Below, in pieces: positions 1 through 9,106 of a stretch of DNA of 64,000 nt (its first letter is position 1; each line of letters starts with the position of its first letter). The translations under genes and the position numbers were made by a program. The notes below the pieces were generated by a model. The model was given only the letters and a program-made list of their open reading frames with translations, searched no databases and had not been told where the DNA came from. The DNA comes from Hellea sp039977295 (GTDB lineage Bacteria; Pseudomonadota; Alphaproteobacteria; Caulobacterales; Maricaulaceae). Where the stretch lies: contig JBDWDN010000003.1 in NCBI GenBank assembly GCA_039977295.1, positions 124,001 through 188,000 of the forward strand, in the 5' to 3' direction.

Positions 1-1526
1 TCGAACCGATCAAAGAATCTCCAAAAAACCTTAAACCGGGCTGGCCAGCGCCGGATCCTGCTCGTGAGTTTATCCGCAGTTTTGGAGGTGTGTTTGAGCG
101 CTCGAAAGGAGGCCTTCAGGGTTTCTTCGCAGAATCCTTTTTGTGTAATGCTAAGCGCGCGATTCGTTTCCCTTATATTACAGGTCATATCGTCGATGAC
201 GGATCTGAGCACGGCGTCTTCATAAAACCCAGAATCGCGACGCGGCACTTTTATTTTGATGGTTATTGCACCGGAAAATTTGAGATAGGTTTTTTTATGA
301 AAAGCCCAACCGAGAAAAACGCAATTGCGAAAAACGGGCATCGTGATTTCGCGAAACACTTACTCCGTCAATCTGTTAAAATTCCGATTGGGCCAATTCT
401 CAAATCAACTGAGCTCATTCACGCGGGCAAATCATTGGCCTTGTCTTATGAACAGGCCTCGGTGAACCGAAAAAAGGTAACCGATGAAGACCGGAATAAA
501 TTTCCTGAACGCAGGTTTTTTAATGCTGGAACGCCTTTAGTCAGCTGTAAAATTGACGGGCCGGTTAAATTGCAAGGGCTGGCTTATAAAAGAACGGCGA
601 AGTTAAATGATTGTGTCATTTATAGCTGGTCTGAAAAAGTAGAAAACAGACTTGTGGAGTTCTTACTCATCCAGGACACTGACTCAAAAGAATATCAAGA
701 TTTGTCTCGAAATTTGAGGTTTTTTCTAAACCGTATCCATGCTGAATTGACGGCGATTCAATTCGCATTAACTCTCATTGCTAAGCGTCTGCAATCAGAT
801 GACTTAACAGAGAGCGCTCGGGACAAAATTCACCATAATTTAAATCGAATAGAAACCGAACAACTCAAGAAAATACGCTTACTCTCCGACAGAGTAGGGA
901 AAGCGGCGCGTGTTCTATTAAGAGATAATAAGCTTGAGAAATCTGAAATAGGAGACGCCGTATTAAGCGCTTTATGGGGCTCTCGTATTGATAGTGTCAA
1001 AGCTAGGTTTGACTTATTGCGGCGGCAGGCAACAGACACCGCTATTGTTCACGGCGCCGGCATATTATCTTTGGCCGCCCTTAATATTTTTATCTCTTAT
1101 CGGCGTAACGACACTGCAGAGATTACCCATAAATTTAAAGAGCGCCTGCAAAGCTATTTCCCAAAAGCGACTTTCTATTATGACGTAGAATCCATCGAGC
1201 CTGGAACAGAATGGCGCCCCGACATTGTCGAAGCGATGGTAAATTGTGATTATGCTCTAGCGATGATCGGCGATGAATGGGTTGGCGCCTCCTCTGTGGG
1301 AAGCCGGCGGATTGATGACCCCGACGACGTCGTAAGGCTGGAGCTTGAAATTGCCTTGGAAAAAGGGGTTAAAATCCTCCCCATCATGGTCGACGGACCG
1401 AAATTTCCCAGCAGACTCCCAGAATCTCTTAAGCCCGTTTTGGCAATCAACGCCCATATCGTTAAAGCTGACGCCCCTTTTGACGTTGAAGCAAAAAGAT
1501 TGGGGGAGAGTGTTTTAGGGCTGTGA
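1..1526 (+). CDS. TIR-domain protein, 5' end outside window
   Basis: The reading frame is open from base 3 with no stop, so the gene enters from the left edge. The GTG at 90 is only an internal candidate start. The C-terminal third (from about base 1080) is a TIR domain: a LNIFISYRRND first strand, a YYDVESIEPGTEW loop and a VRLELEIALEKG helix with the acidic residue expected for NADase-type TIRs, then a VKILPIMVDG strand. The preceding ~300 residues are not recognised; they contain a long charged helical stretch just before the TIR. Bacterial TIR domains commonly deplete NAD+ in abortive immunity, but activity here is inference. Its stop codon abuts the stop codon of the convergent minus-strand TIR/MBL gene with no spacer. 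Confidence 0.85.
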   Translation, partial: EPIKESPKNLKPGWPAPDPAREFIRSFGGVFERSKGGLQGFFAESFLCNAKRAIRFPYITGHIVDDGSEHGVFIKPRIATRHFYFDGYCTGKFEIGFFMKSPTEKNAIAKNGHRDFAKHLLRQSVKIPIGPILKSTELIHAGKSLALSYEQASVNRKKVTDEDRNKFPERRFFNAGTPLVSCKIDGPVKLQGLAYKRTAKLNDCVIYSWSEKVENRLVEFLLIQDTDSKEYQDLSRNLRFFLNRIHAELTAIQFALTLIAKRLQSDDLTESARDKIHHNLNRIETEQLKKIRLLSDRVGKAARVLLRDNKLEKSEIGDAVLSALWGSRIDSVKARFDLLRRQATDTAIVHGAGILSLAALNIFISYRRNDTAEITHKFKERLQSYFPKATFYYDVESIEPGTEWRPDIVEAMVNCDYALAMIGDEWVGASSVGSRRIDDPDDVVRLELEIALEKGVKILPIMVDGPKFPSRLPESLKPVLAINAHIVKADAPFDVEAKRLGESVLGL

Positions 1527-3716
1527 TTAATAATTTAAGACTTCACCTAGATCAATTCTAACCGACCCTTTTTCGCTCGCTCGAAACCCGCGCCGATAAT
1601 TGGGCTTATATTGCGTTTCCTCAGCAAAGAAGGCATCCAGCCGCTCTCCATGATCAGAGCCCTTTGCGCCGCGATTACCAAAATACATTGTAAAATAATC
1701 ACAAGGACGCGCTGTAATAAGACTCGATATTGCCTCTTCACTCGGATTGTCATGTCGGCCATCGCCTGAAAATAGGTAATGGTTAGCTGAAATGCGTTCG
1801 AAGAAATCTTGCGATACATTATGCTCGCTTCCCAAATGAGGGATGCTCATTAAGTCCACGCCTAAATCGCTTAAACCAGATATATTGGCGCGGTCGATAC
1901 CTTTCATAATTTGTTCCTCATCGGAGTCTCCCGTAAATAAGAAAGAGACTCCTTTGAACTCGAACAGTAAAACAAGGCTAGCACGATTTGTTATTGAGCG
2001 GTCGACCCGCGGTAAGTCTTCGTTTGAAATTGATTTTTGAGCCGCGTTTAGACTGACCTTGCACTCATGATCTAGCGTCGAAGTTTTCTTATCAAAGCTT
2101 ATTTGTTTTTGTGCCGTATCTATATTTATTTCGGTAAAAGTTTCATCATGTAAAACCTCTATCTCATTACCTCCTGCATTACTTCCACGGCTATATTTTT
2201 GTTTCATCTGTTGGTGCAGGTCCTCTAATTCATTAAGAACGGGCCCTAAAATCGTTATCACTAATCCTCCCTCAATTTCAACACTGGCGCGACCAGCTTC
2301 AGGACTTAAAACATAATGATCAAAGGGCGCGTTCAACGTCATATCGGCTTCGTTAATTAAATTTTTAATTTGAATACGGAGTTCACGGCCTTCTCCATTT
2401 TGTGTTCCAAACAGATTAAACCAAATATTTTTAAATTGCGTATATTGGGTGTTTACGTCTTCATCCGTTTCGTCCTCTGTTATTTCTTTCAACATACTCC
2501 GAAGGCCGGATGATTTATCGGCATCCTGATCTCCTATAATGACAAGCTCGAGTGGAACAGGTTGGCCATTTAATATAGTCTCACTGATCTCGACAAATCT
2601 TGGAGAAATGACGTTTTTATAGACTCCACTTGGCCCCGTATTCATAAGCACAAATTTTGGGTCATGCGGGTATCCATAATGGAGTAAAAGACTCTCTCCA
2701 CTTCTGGCATTCATCAATTCAATTGAAAACAAATAAGGTATATTGGGTTTATTTTTTCGTTTCACATAACGACCCGTAAAAGGATTAATGCGGTTCCAAT
2801 ATTCGTCTGCCTCGGAAATAAAGTTCAACCCTTCATCAAAATAACCGCGTTGGTCTTTCTCTAATTTCCCAATATCCTCATTTAACTGCCCAAGTTCAAA
2901 TTTTAGGTTCTCCAACCGCACAGATGTTTCGGTTTTCAAATTTTTCTCTCTGTTGATTGCCGCTCTATCTTCTCGAAGTGTGCTTAACTCAGCATCTAGT
3001 TCTCGGTATTTTGCGAAACTTGAGGCAGCATTTGCGTCTTTCCCTGTCGCGCCATTAAGCTGGGAAACGTAGAAAATAAAGAGTCCGAAAACCAAGCTCA
3101 AAACAGTTGCGCCCCATGCCACGCGTTCGCGCAGTTTTAAATTTCGATTGAGTCTTTTTTCCTGCTCCAGAGCTTCTTCATATTTTTTAGCGCCACTCGG
3201 AAGAATGGTCTTAACAATTTGGTCTGTGAAGCTCTCTCTTTTGAGCTTGCGAGTGCTTTCATCAAGCATCGCCCATTCATGCATCAGTAACGGCAAGCGC
3301 TGAATATCAGGCCAACGTTGAGTGATAACCCTTGGAACATATCGAGCCCCCTGTTCCAATGGATCAATGAGAATCGGTGCGACACTTTTAGTACGGCTTA
3401 ACCAAAGTTCTATTCCTTCATGAACCTAGTCTTTTCGGTCATTATCGGATCGTTCGTCGAGCTTTAAGCCCGGCGTGCAAATAATAATAAAAGCGCGTGC
3501 TTCGGCGAGAAAGCTCTCATGACGTTTACGCCAATCAGCAACACCGGGAACTTTCACATCCAGGTAAACATCAAGCTCTATTGATTTATCATTTGGCCCT
3601 TTTACAATCTGTTTGTGTAAAATATCGGACAAAAGGCGAGCTGTTTCACTGCCATCAACGCGCCGGTAACAAATAAATATTGGCCATTTTTCAATTATCT
3701 CATCCGCGCCCATCAT
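1527..3716 (-). pseudogene. TIR - transmembrane - coiled coil - MBL-fold protein interrupted by in-frame TAG
   Basis: Two open stretches (3716-3426 and 3425-1527) lie in the same frame, separated only by TAG at 3428-3426. Read through, they give one 729-codon protein. The N-terminal ~150 residues are a TIR domain (WPIFICYRRVDG strand, FIIICTP strand, then after the TAG VHEGIELWL and SVAPILIDP). The TAG sits where such TIRs usually have Trp (TGG to TAG is one transition). A transmembrane helix follows (WGATVLSLVFGLFIFYVS), then a coiled coil and a ComEC-like metallo-beta-lactamase-fold domain (FLFTGDSDEEQ, SIPHLGSEHN). The usual HxHxDH metal motif appears replaced by GDQDADK, so the MBL domain may be inactive. 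An internal TTG at 3359 could restart translation but would lose most of the TIR. Start ATG 3716 lies 6 nt after the caspase stop, preceded by AAAGG, so the two genes are probably one operon. Alternatives are a sequencing error or stop-codon readthrough. Confidence 0.8.
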
Positions 3717-3722
3717 TTACCT

Positions 3723-4856
3723 TTACAATTGATCGTTCTGGACAAGGTCCCAATATCGTTTACCGTAATCTGTCAGTTGACAACCCGTTTGATACATGGC
3801 CGCGTGCCACATGGAGAAGCTTCCGTCAGGTGGTGGTGGCCATGCCGCATTTTCAGATTTTTCATCCCATAATTCAGGTTTTGAATCTGGAACTGTTGGT
3901 TCAATCAATGATAGTCTGAAAGCAGCTTGTAGTTTTCGATATGTTTTAAATTTCTCTTTGTCACATGGGATGTCTTTGTAATCCTCTGCGAAATTACCGC
4001 GGTCGACTTCGCGTTCATGTTCTGGGCCCAGAGGGTAATTATCATCATGATTTTCGAACAAGCCAATAAGGTGCCTGACCTCATTTTTCTTTATTCTTTC
4101 TTTGGCTTGGCGAAGACTTACAAAGGAAGAGATATTGGCTTTGTAAACGGGTCTTTGCTCAAGGGGACTGAGGCGTTGATCAACCAAGTTGTAGAGTGAT
4201 GCGGGCGTTACGCGCCCGAAAATATCTCCGGCTTGCCCTAATAAACCATCGCGTAACATGCCGGTGAAAACACCATTCGTGCCTATGGCCCCATCTCCGG
4301 CCAATTGACTAGCCTGACAAGCGGCTAAGATCGTAACGCCGCGGCCAACGACGGAGATGTTTTGACCCAATAATCGTTCTTCGCCTATCGCACCAGAATG
4401 GCAGCAATCCAGAATAATTGTGCAGTTGTGAATGTTTGGAAAGGCATTATTCGCTTTATTCAACACATAATCTAATTGGACGCCGTAATTGGGATAAGTG
4501 CCGTCTGTTGTTATGAGATAATCATTTTGGGTTAAGGCGTCTCGATAACCATGGCCCGCAAAATAAAGTACAACTGATTCATAATGACCTGAGAACAACC
4601 AGTTAATCTCGTGATAAAACTCTGCAGTCGTAAATTCGTCTACAGGCTGAATGGTCTTTTCATCGTAATCATTATGTCGATCAACAAAGATTTTTTTAAC
4701 AGCAAAATTATCATCTTTGCTATGATGACGGTCAAGAAGCGCCGCGATTGTAATAGCATCTTGAACTGCGTTTTCGAGCTCGCCAATTTCGCCGCCTGGC
4801 GTGAGGCCATCATAATTGTTTATGCCTATAACGAGTGCTTTCTTAGCCATACTCAT
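3723..4856 (-). CDS. Caspase-like peptidase (C14/metacaspase fold)
   Basis: The protein (~377 residues) opens with KKALVIGINNYDG, the first strand of the caspase fold. It carries both catalytic signatures: the His in YFAGHGYRD and the Cys in ILDCCHSGAIG. The region after about residue 270 is unassigned and may sense or recruit partners. I chose ATG 4856 (alternative ATG 4850) because GGGGAG lies just upstream. The longer reading from 4931 adds a poorly conserved leader. Bacterial caspase homologues act in cell-death-type immunity by cleaving host proteins or activating partner effectors. Here the partner genes would be the downstream TIR/MBL protein (6-nt gap) and perhaps the divergent protease/phenoloxidase operon. 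The family call is firm; the role is inference. Confidence 0.9.
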   Translation of the reverse strand: MSMAKKALVIGINNYDGLTPGGEIGELENAVQDAITIAALLDRHHSKDDNFAVKKIFVDRHNDYDEKTIQPVDEFTTAEFYHEINWLFSGHYESVVLYFAGHGYRDALTQNDYLITTDGTYPNYGVQLDYVLNKANNAFPNIHNCTIILDCCHSGAIGEERLLGQNISVVGRGVTILAACQASQLAGDGAIGTNGVFTGMLRDGLLGQAGDIFGRVTPASLYNLVDQRLSPLEQRPVYKANISSFVSLRQAKERIKKNEVRHLIGLFENHDDNYPLGPEHEREVDRGNFAEDYKDIPCDKEKFKTYRKLQAAFRLSLIEPTVPDSKPELWDEKSENAAWPPPPDGSFSMWHAAMYQTGCQLTDYGKRYWDLVQNDQL

Positions 4857-5031
4857 ACGCTCCCCTTTTAAGTCAATAAACAGATAGCACCTATACCCTA
4901 AAGTAGCAATATACCCACAGACCGAGGCCACTAGATAGCGACTAAGCTTGAATTACCCCAACGGGTAAAGGCAAAGTGTAGCAATTTAAGAATAAATGGT
5001 TTAAGCAGTGGTTGAAACGAGGAGGCGCGCC
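4857..5031. promoter_or_regulatory. Divergent intergenic region, caspase / metallopeptidase
   Basis: This ~175-bp gap separates two genes that start back-to-back, so it must hold the promoters of both transcription units. It contains the AAGGGGAG ribosome-binding sequence of the caspase gene at its left end and GAGGAGG for the metallopeptidase at its right end. I do not see an unambiguous operator palindrome. Confidence 0.4.
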
Positions 5032-6636
5032 ATGTTTATTCGGCTTCATATGATCACAAGTGACGCAGCGAACGCTGAAAGATTTGATGGGATCAGGCGT
5101 ATCCAGGCCTGGACAAAATGGAACCCCACAAAGGACGATTTGCCGCTCGAAGACGGTCCAGAGAACCCCCGCGTCAAGATAATAGATATGGACCCGGAAA
5201 CGGGAGAAATAATTCCAGGAGCTAAACTTGTAACGCCAACTCGTAATAAATATAGCTACTTTGATTTCGGTAAAAAGGGAAATTATAACTGGGCCGGGGT
5301 TCGACAAGTAAGCTTGTTCACGACAGTTATGCGGGTGTTAGATTTGTTCGAAAATAAGGACGCCCTCGGTCGACGCCTCAAATGGGCCTTTGGAGACCAG
5401 CTCACCGTATATGCCCGGGCAGGTAAAAAAGCCAACGCGTCATATCAACGGAAAACGGGAAGTCTGCAGTTCTTTTATTTCACGCCCGAAAACAAGCCGG
5501 ATACGACGATACACCTCGCTGACTCCCCTGATATTGTCGCCCACGAAGCCGGGCATGCCGTTCTGGATGCCATCGCGCCCGACCTCTATACCTCTCGCAA
5601 CCCTCAAACGCGCGCCATCCACGAGGCCGTAGCCGACCTCACAGCTACTTTATTCGCATTTGAGATGGATGACCTAGGTTCACGTATTTTAGAATCAACG
5701 GATGGGCGGCTTGATACAGCCAATGAATTTGGCTGGATTGGCGAAACCTTCGGCACGGAACTGCGCGAGCAAACTGGCGATACATATTTGCGCACGCTCT
5801 ACAATGAGAACTCCATTGATCCCGGGTCTCCAAACTACATCAACTCTAAGGAAGCGCATCATATCAGCACCGTGATGTCTGGGGCAGTATTTGCGGGCTT
5901 CATAGACGAGTTTGAACGCCGCAAGCGTATTCGGGCTGAACGCGGCAAAATAACGACCTTCAGCGCCTCCGGTAAGACATTGTGGGAAGTAGGCGGATTT
6001 GTTCGCCGTGCCTTATTTCGCGGCCTCGATTACCTCCCGCCCGGTGACGTGAATTTCATTGATCTCGCTCGGGCTATGGTCGCTACAGATACAATCTCGT
6101 TCCCTAAAGCCAAAGACTCGAATTTCCGTCAATTTTTGATTAGCAATTGCATTGATCGCGGAATTGGATCCAAGCCCGAACATCTGGAATACCAGCCTAT
6201 TATTGGCGAAGACCCTGCGACGCGGGCCAATTTAGTTAAGCTCGCCACGGACCTTGAATATGCCGCAAATTTTGCCGAAGAAAACCGGGATTTTTTGAGG
6301 CTCCCCACAACCGCAAAATTCACTGTTACCAGCCTGTTTAAAACACAAAAGAAAGATGTGCACAGTGGCGGTATCAAGAAAGAACGCGAAGAAATTGTCC
6401 TCAAAGTGCGCTGGAGTGAAAATGAAACTGGACGAAGCCTATGGGGCATCAACAGATTTCCGGTGCGCCGCGGCACAACTCTTGTTATCGACCTGAACAC
6501 AAAGCGCACGATCATCCGCTTGACCAATAATCCGGACTATGCCTCGGATGATGGTCACGCTGAGATGCTGGCCTCAGCTGTGCGTAAAGAGGCTTTATTT
6601 CATTCGGAAGCCTCTAGTCACGCCGCTATTATGTGA
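5032..6636 (+). CDS. Zinc metallopeptidase of gluzincin type (HExxH...ExxxD)
   Basis: The 534-residue protein has a HEAGH metal motif at residues 171-175. A second motif, HEAVAD, at 197-202 supplies the third ligand Glu198 and an ExxxD arrangement like thermolysin-clan (gluzincin) enzymes; the 23-residue spacing is close to that clan. No signal peptide or transmembrane helix is evident, so it is probably cytosolic. The ~150 residues at the C-terminus are unassigned. Start ATG 5032 was chosen over GTG 5008 because GAGGAGG sits 6 nt upstream. It is the first gene of an operon with the phenoloxidase-like gene (80-nt gap) and is divergent from the caspase gene. Since arthropod prophenoloxidases are activated by limited proteolysis, an activator role for this enzyme is an attractive but untested inference. 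Confidence 0.85.
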   Translation: MFIRLHMITSDAANAERFDGIRRIQAWTKWNPTKDDLPLEDGPENPRVKIIDMDPETGEIIPGAKLVTPTRNKYSYFDFGKKGNYNWAGVRQVSLFTTVMRVLDLFENKDALGRRLKWAFGDQLTVYARAGKKANASYQRKTGSLQFFYFTPENKPDTTIHLADSPDIVAHEAGHAVLDAIAPDLYTSRNPQTRAIHEAVADLTATLFAFEMDDLGSRILESTDGRLDTANEFGWIGETFGTELREQTGDTYLRTLYNENSIDPGSPNYINSKEAHHISTVMSGAVFAGFIDEFERRKRIRAERGKITTFSASGKTLWEVGGFVRRALFRGLDYLPPGDVNFIDLARAMVATDTISFPKAKDSNFRQFLISNCIDRGIGSKPEHLEYQPIIGEDPATRANLVKLATDLEYAANFAEENRDFLRLPTTAKFTVTSLFKTQKKDVHSGGIKKEREEIVLKVRWSENETGRSLWGINRFPVRRGTTLVIDLNTKRTIIRLTNNPDYASDDGHAEMLASAVRKEALFHSEASSHAAIM

Positions 6637-6716
6637 GGGATTTCAATAAATTAATTCTCAGATTGCAAAATCACTCAACTCTTGATATGCATATACCGTA
6701 AAGTGTGGAGGGCGGC

Positions 6717-8501
6717 ATGAACAATCAACAAGATATAGATTTCATCTTAGGCGTAATCGGGAGTGAGCCGACTGAGGAAACAGCTGCGACGATGAATGCC
6801 TTAGCGGCCGCCGGAGACTTTCCAAACCCGCCCGAGCAGCCCTTCTCGCCCTTTATAAAAGAGGACTTGGATCGGGCCATTGCCGCATTTGAAGAGATGA
6901 AAGCTCACGCGGAAGCTTTGCGCGCACAGGGGATTGATCATGATGCCGTCATAAGGGATGTCATCGCCATGGCCACTCGGAAAGCCATGGAAACAAGTGA
7001 ACCCGACCTTGTGAAATACGCTCTATTGCTTTTCATGACCCATGACGACTCAGGACGCACGGTCAAGATTCCAAGCCTCATGCGCCGAACTTATTCAAAT
7101 GAAGCTGGGTCGGTTGGCATTGGTATTGACGGCGCTCCGCACCTAGGCGGAAGTACAACGTCATCCGAAGAGGACAAGATTAACTGGTTTCGTGAAGATA
7201 TCTTAGCCAATGAACATCATGAGCATTGGCATTTAGTTTATAATAGCCGCTCCGGAAGACAACGTCACGGCGAGCTTTTTTTCTATATGCATCAGCAAAT
7301 GTTAGCGCGTTATGATAGTGAGCGTATGGCCGAAGATATGGGCCGCGTTAAACCTTTCAATGATTACAGATCGAGTATTGAGGTCGGGTACGACACCAGT
7401 AATATTGTTATTGGCGGCAGAATTTACCCCGGTCGCCCTGCAGGTCTTTCTTGGAATGCTGGAAATATTCCCTGGATGGAAAATCGACGTTCTGAGCATA
7501 ATGCGCTTATCACAAATGGCGGTTTAACCGGAAAAGAGGGAAATGATGTATTAGGCAGCGAACTCGAATACGGCGTTCACGGTAACGGTCACATGCTTAC
7601 GGCCCGAATTTTAGGCGGCGCCCCTGGCGTTATGGCTAATACGGCCACGGCAATTCGTGACCCAATTTTCTGGCGTTGGCATAAACATATTGATAATTTC
7701 AATATTCGGTATCAAGACACCCAGCCGCCTAATGACTTTAGTGATGCACCTGTCGGGGTTACGTTTAATGGCGCCTCTTCAACACGCGAAGAGAGCCTAT
7801 CACTGATTGGGGATGCGGGCGAAACCGATACGATATTTACCGAACTGAGAACGAGTGTATTCCGCTTCACTAATGGCGCGGCGTATAATTATGACCATCT
7901 TTGGCGCGAACCCTTTAATTATGGGTTCTCTTTGAATGTTGCAGGCGGGGCTCCATCACGCGTAACGATCCGCGTCTTCATATGCCCTCGCACGCCAGGC
8001 CTGCCGATGGACCAAGATCTGCAGCTTAACGATAGAGCGCTTTGGATTGAAATGGACAAATTTGTCCAAGACACGCCACCCGGCGCACAGCAGATTACCC
8101 GCAGCGACACTGAAAGTTCCGTCATAAGACGTCCAGCGGAACTCCCGACCGATATTCAAGACGGCACTCAGAATACGGGCGGCGTACATAGCGTCAATTG
8201 TGACTGTGGCTGGCCTTACCACATGCTCCTACCGCGCGGCACCGCTAACGGTATGACATTCGCGCTATTCGTTATGGCGACGGATTGGAACCATGATCAT
8301 GTCCAACAGCCAGGGAGTTGCGGCTCAATGAGTTTCTGCGGCGCGGCGGGGGCAGAATACCCCGATGAGCGAGCGATGGGATATCCCTTCGACCGCCCGT
8401 TCGCTGGAGGAAGTTTGGTCGACATTGTTAGCCAAAACCCAAATATGGCTATACGCGACTTTACCATTAAAACACGGCCATCCACGGAGGTTGATACGTA
8501 A
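6717..8501 (+). CDS. Arthropod-type hemocyanin/prophenoloxidase homologue (type-3 copper protein)
   Basis: The 594-residue protein matches the three-domain layout of arthropod hemocyanins and phenoloxidases rather than ordinary bacterial tyrosinases. An alpha-helical N-domain contains LVKYALLLFMTHDD. The copper domain has CuA (His168 and His172 in HHEHWHLVY, His192 in the family signature GELFFYMHQQMLARYD) and CuB (His288 and His292 in VHGNGHM, His322 in DPIFWRWHKHID). The C-terminal Ig-like domain carries the signatures CDCGWPYHMLLPRG, LFVMATDW and RAMGYPFDRP, and two Cys pairs (CDC and CGSMSFC). All six copper ligands are present. There is no signal peptide, as in insect prophenoloxidases. 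Expected chemistry is o-diphenol and/or monophenol oxidation to quinones, or O2 binding. The N-domain is shorter than in insects (CuA begins ~165 rather than ~210 residues in). Start ATG 6717 follows GGAGGG; GTG 6705 is less likely. Flanked by a metallopeptidase and a small membrane protein. Confidence 0.93.
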   Translation: MNNQQDIDFILGVIGSEPTEETAATMNALAAAGDFPNPPEQPFSPFIKEDLDRAIAAFEEMKAHAEALRAQGIDHDAVIRDVIAMATRKAMETSEPDLVKYALLLFMTHDDSGRTVKIPSLMRRTYSNEAGSVGIGIDGAPHLGGSTTSSEEDKINWFREDILANEHHEHWHLVYNSRSGRQRHGELFFYMHQQMLARYDSERMAEDMGRVKPFNDYRSSIEVGYDTSNIVIGGRIYPGRPAGLSWNAGNIPWMENRRSEHNALITNGGLTGKEGNDVLGSELEYGVHGNGHMLTARILGGAPGVMANTATAIRDPIFWRWHKHIDNFNIRYQDTQPPNDFSDAPVGVTFNGASSTREESLSLIGDAGETDTIFTELRTSVFRFTNGAAYNYDHLWREPFNYGFSLNVAGGAPSRVTIRVFICPRTPGLPMDQDLQLNDRALWIEMDKFVQDTPPGAQQITRSDTESSVIRRPAELPTDIQDGTQNTGGVHSVNCDCGWPYHMLLPRGTANGMTFALFVMATDWNHDHVQQPGSCGSMSFCGAAGAEYPDERAMGYPFDRPFAGGSLVDIVSQNPNMAIRDFTIKTRPSTEVDT

Positions 8502-8800
8502 TGGCGCTCATAACGATATTCCAAACCCTTTCCCAAAAACATGTGAAAAAGCTTTTGATGTTATTTGGCCTTTCGCTCCTAATTATTGGATTTAGAGACT
8601 TACAAGCAGAGTTGCAGTTCAACCGGTTAATACAAGACTCGTGGTGCGGCAGCGCGCCAGTCTCGCCTGGCTTTTTCCTCAAAGCTCACTGCGGTGGCTG
8701 TTATGTGATGTTGGGAGGCGCCGCCATGATAACATTGAGCCTGTTACCCTTTAAGGTCCATCAATATCTGGAGCCCCTTCTTAATCGTCAGGCGGTATAA
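8501..8800 (+). CDS. Small membrane protein with Cys/His motif, phenoloxidase operon
   Basis: This 99-residue protein overlaps the phenoloxidase stop by one base (TAATG), implying translational coupling. It has two predicted transmembrane helices (about residues 18-36, KKLLMLFGLSLLIIGF, and 67-85, CYVMLGGAAMITLSLL) joined by a loop with WCG and HCGGC. Cys/His clusters of this kind can bind copper, so a role in copper supply or membrane anchoring of the phenoloxidase is possible, but this is inference. I do not recognise a named family. Confidence 0.65.
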   Translation: MALITIFQTLSQKHVKKLLMLFGLSLLIIGFRDLQAELQFNRLIQDSWCGSAPVSPGFFLKAHCGGCYVMLGGAAMITLSLLPFKVHQYLEPLLNRQAV

Positions 8801-8827
8801 TTCATAAGTGGGACGATAAGGCTAGTT

Positions 8828-8877
8828 TGAGTTACCAGCTTACTTTAAACTAAGGTGACCCGTTAGTGGGTAACTCA
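8828..8877. repeat. Inverted repeat downstream of phenoloxidase operon
   Basis: TGAGTTAC (8828-8835) is the exact reverse complement of GTAACTCA (8870-8877). A smaller CCC-GTTAGT-GGG hairpin sits inside the right half. It lies 27 bp after the operon's last stop and could act in termination, although there is no clear T-run. Confidence 0.35.
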
Positions 8878-9106
8878 GCGGCCTGAACGGCTACAAAACC
8901 GAATAGGCATAGAGACTGGAGCAGCCCGTCCAAAAGCTTTAACAGCTGTCATATTGGGTAAATCAACTTCTCCAAGGCTTATGCGCGTTTTAGGACGTGG
9001 TTACTAGCTTTCTAACGTCTCTGGATTACTTTTGAAGATATTCCTGAGGGGCCGCCATATACGCCGCCAATCTCGAGTAACCCTCAGGACATAACAGAAT
9101 AGGTTA

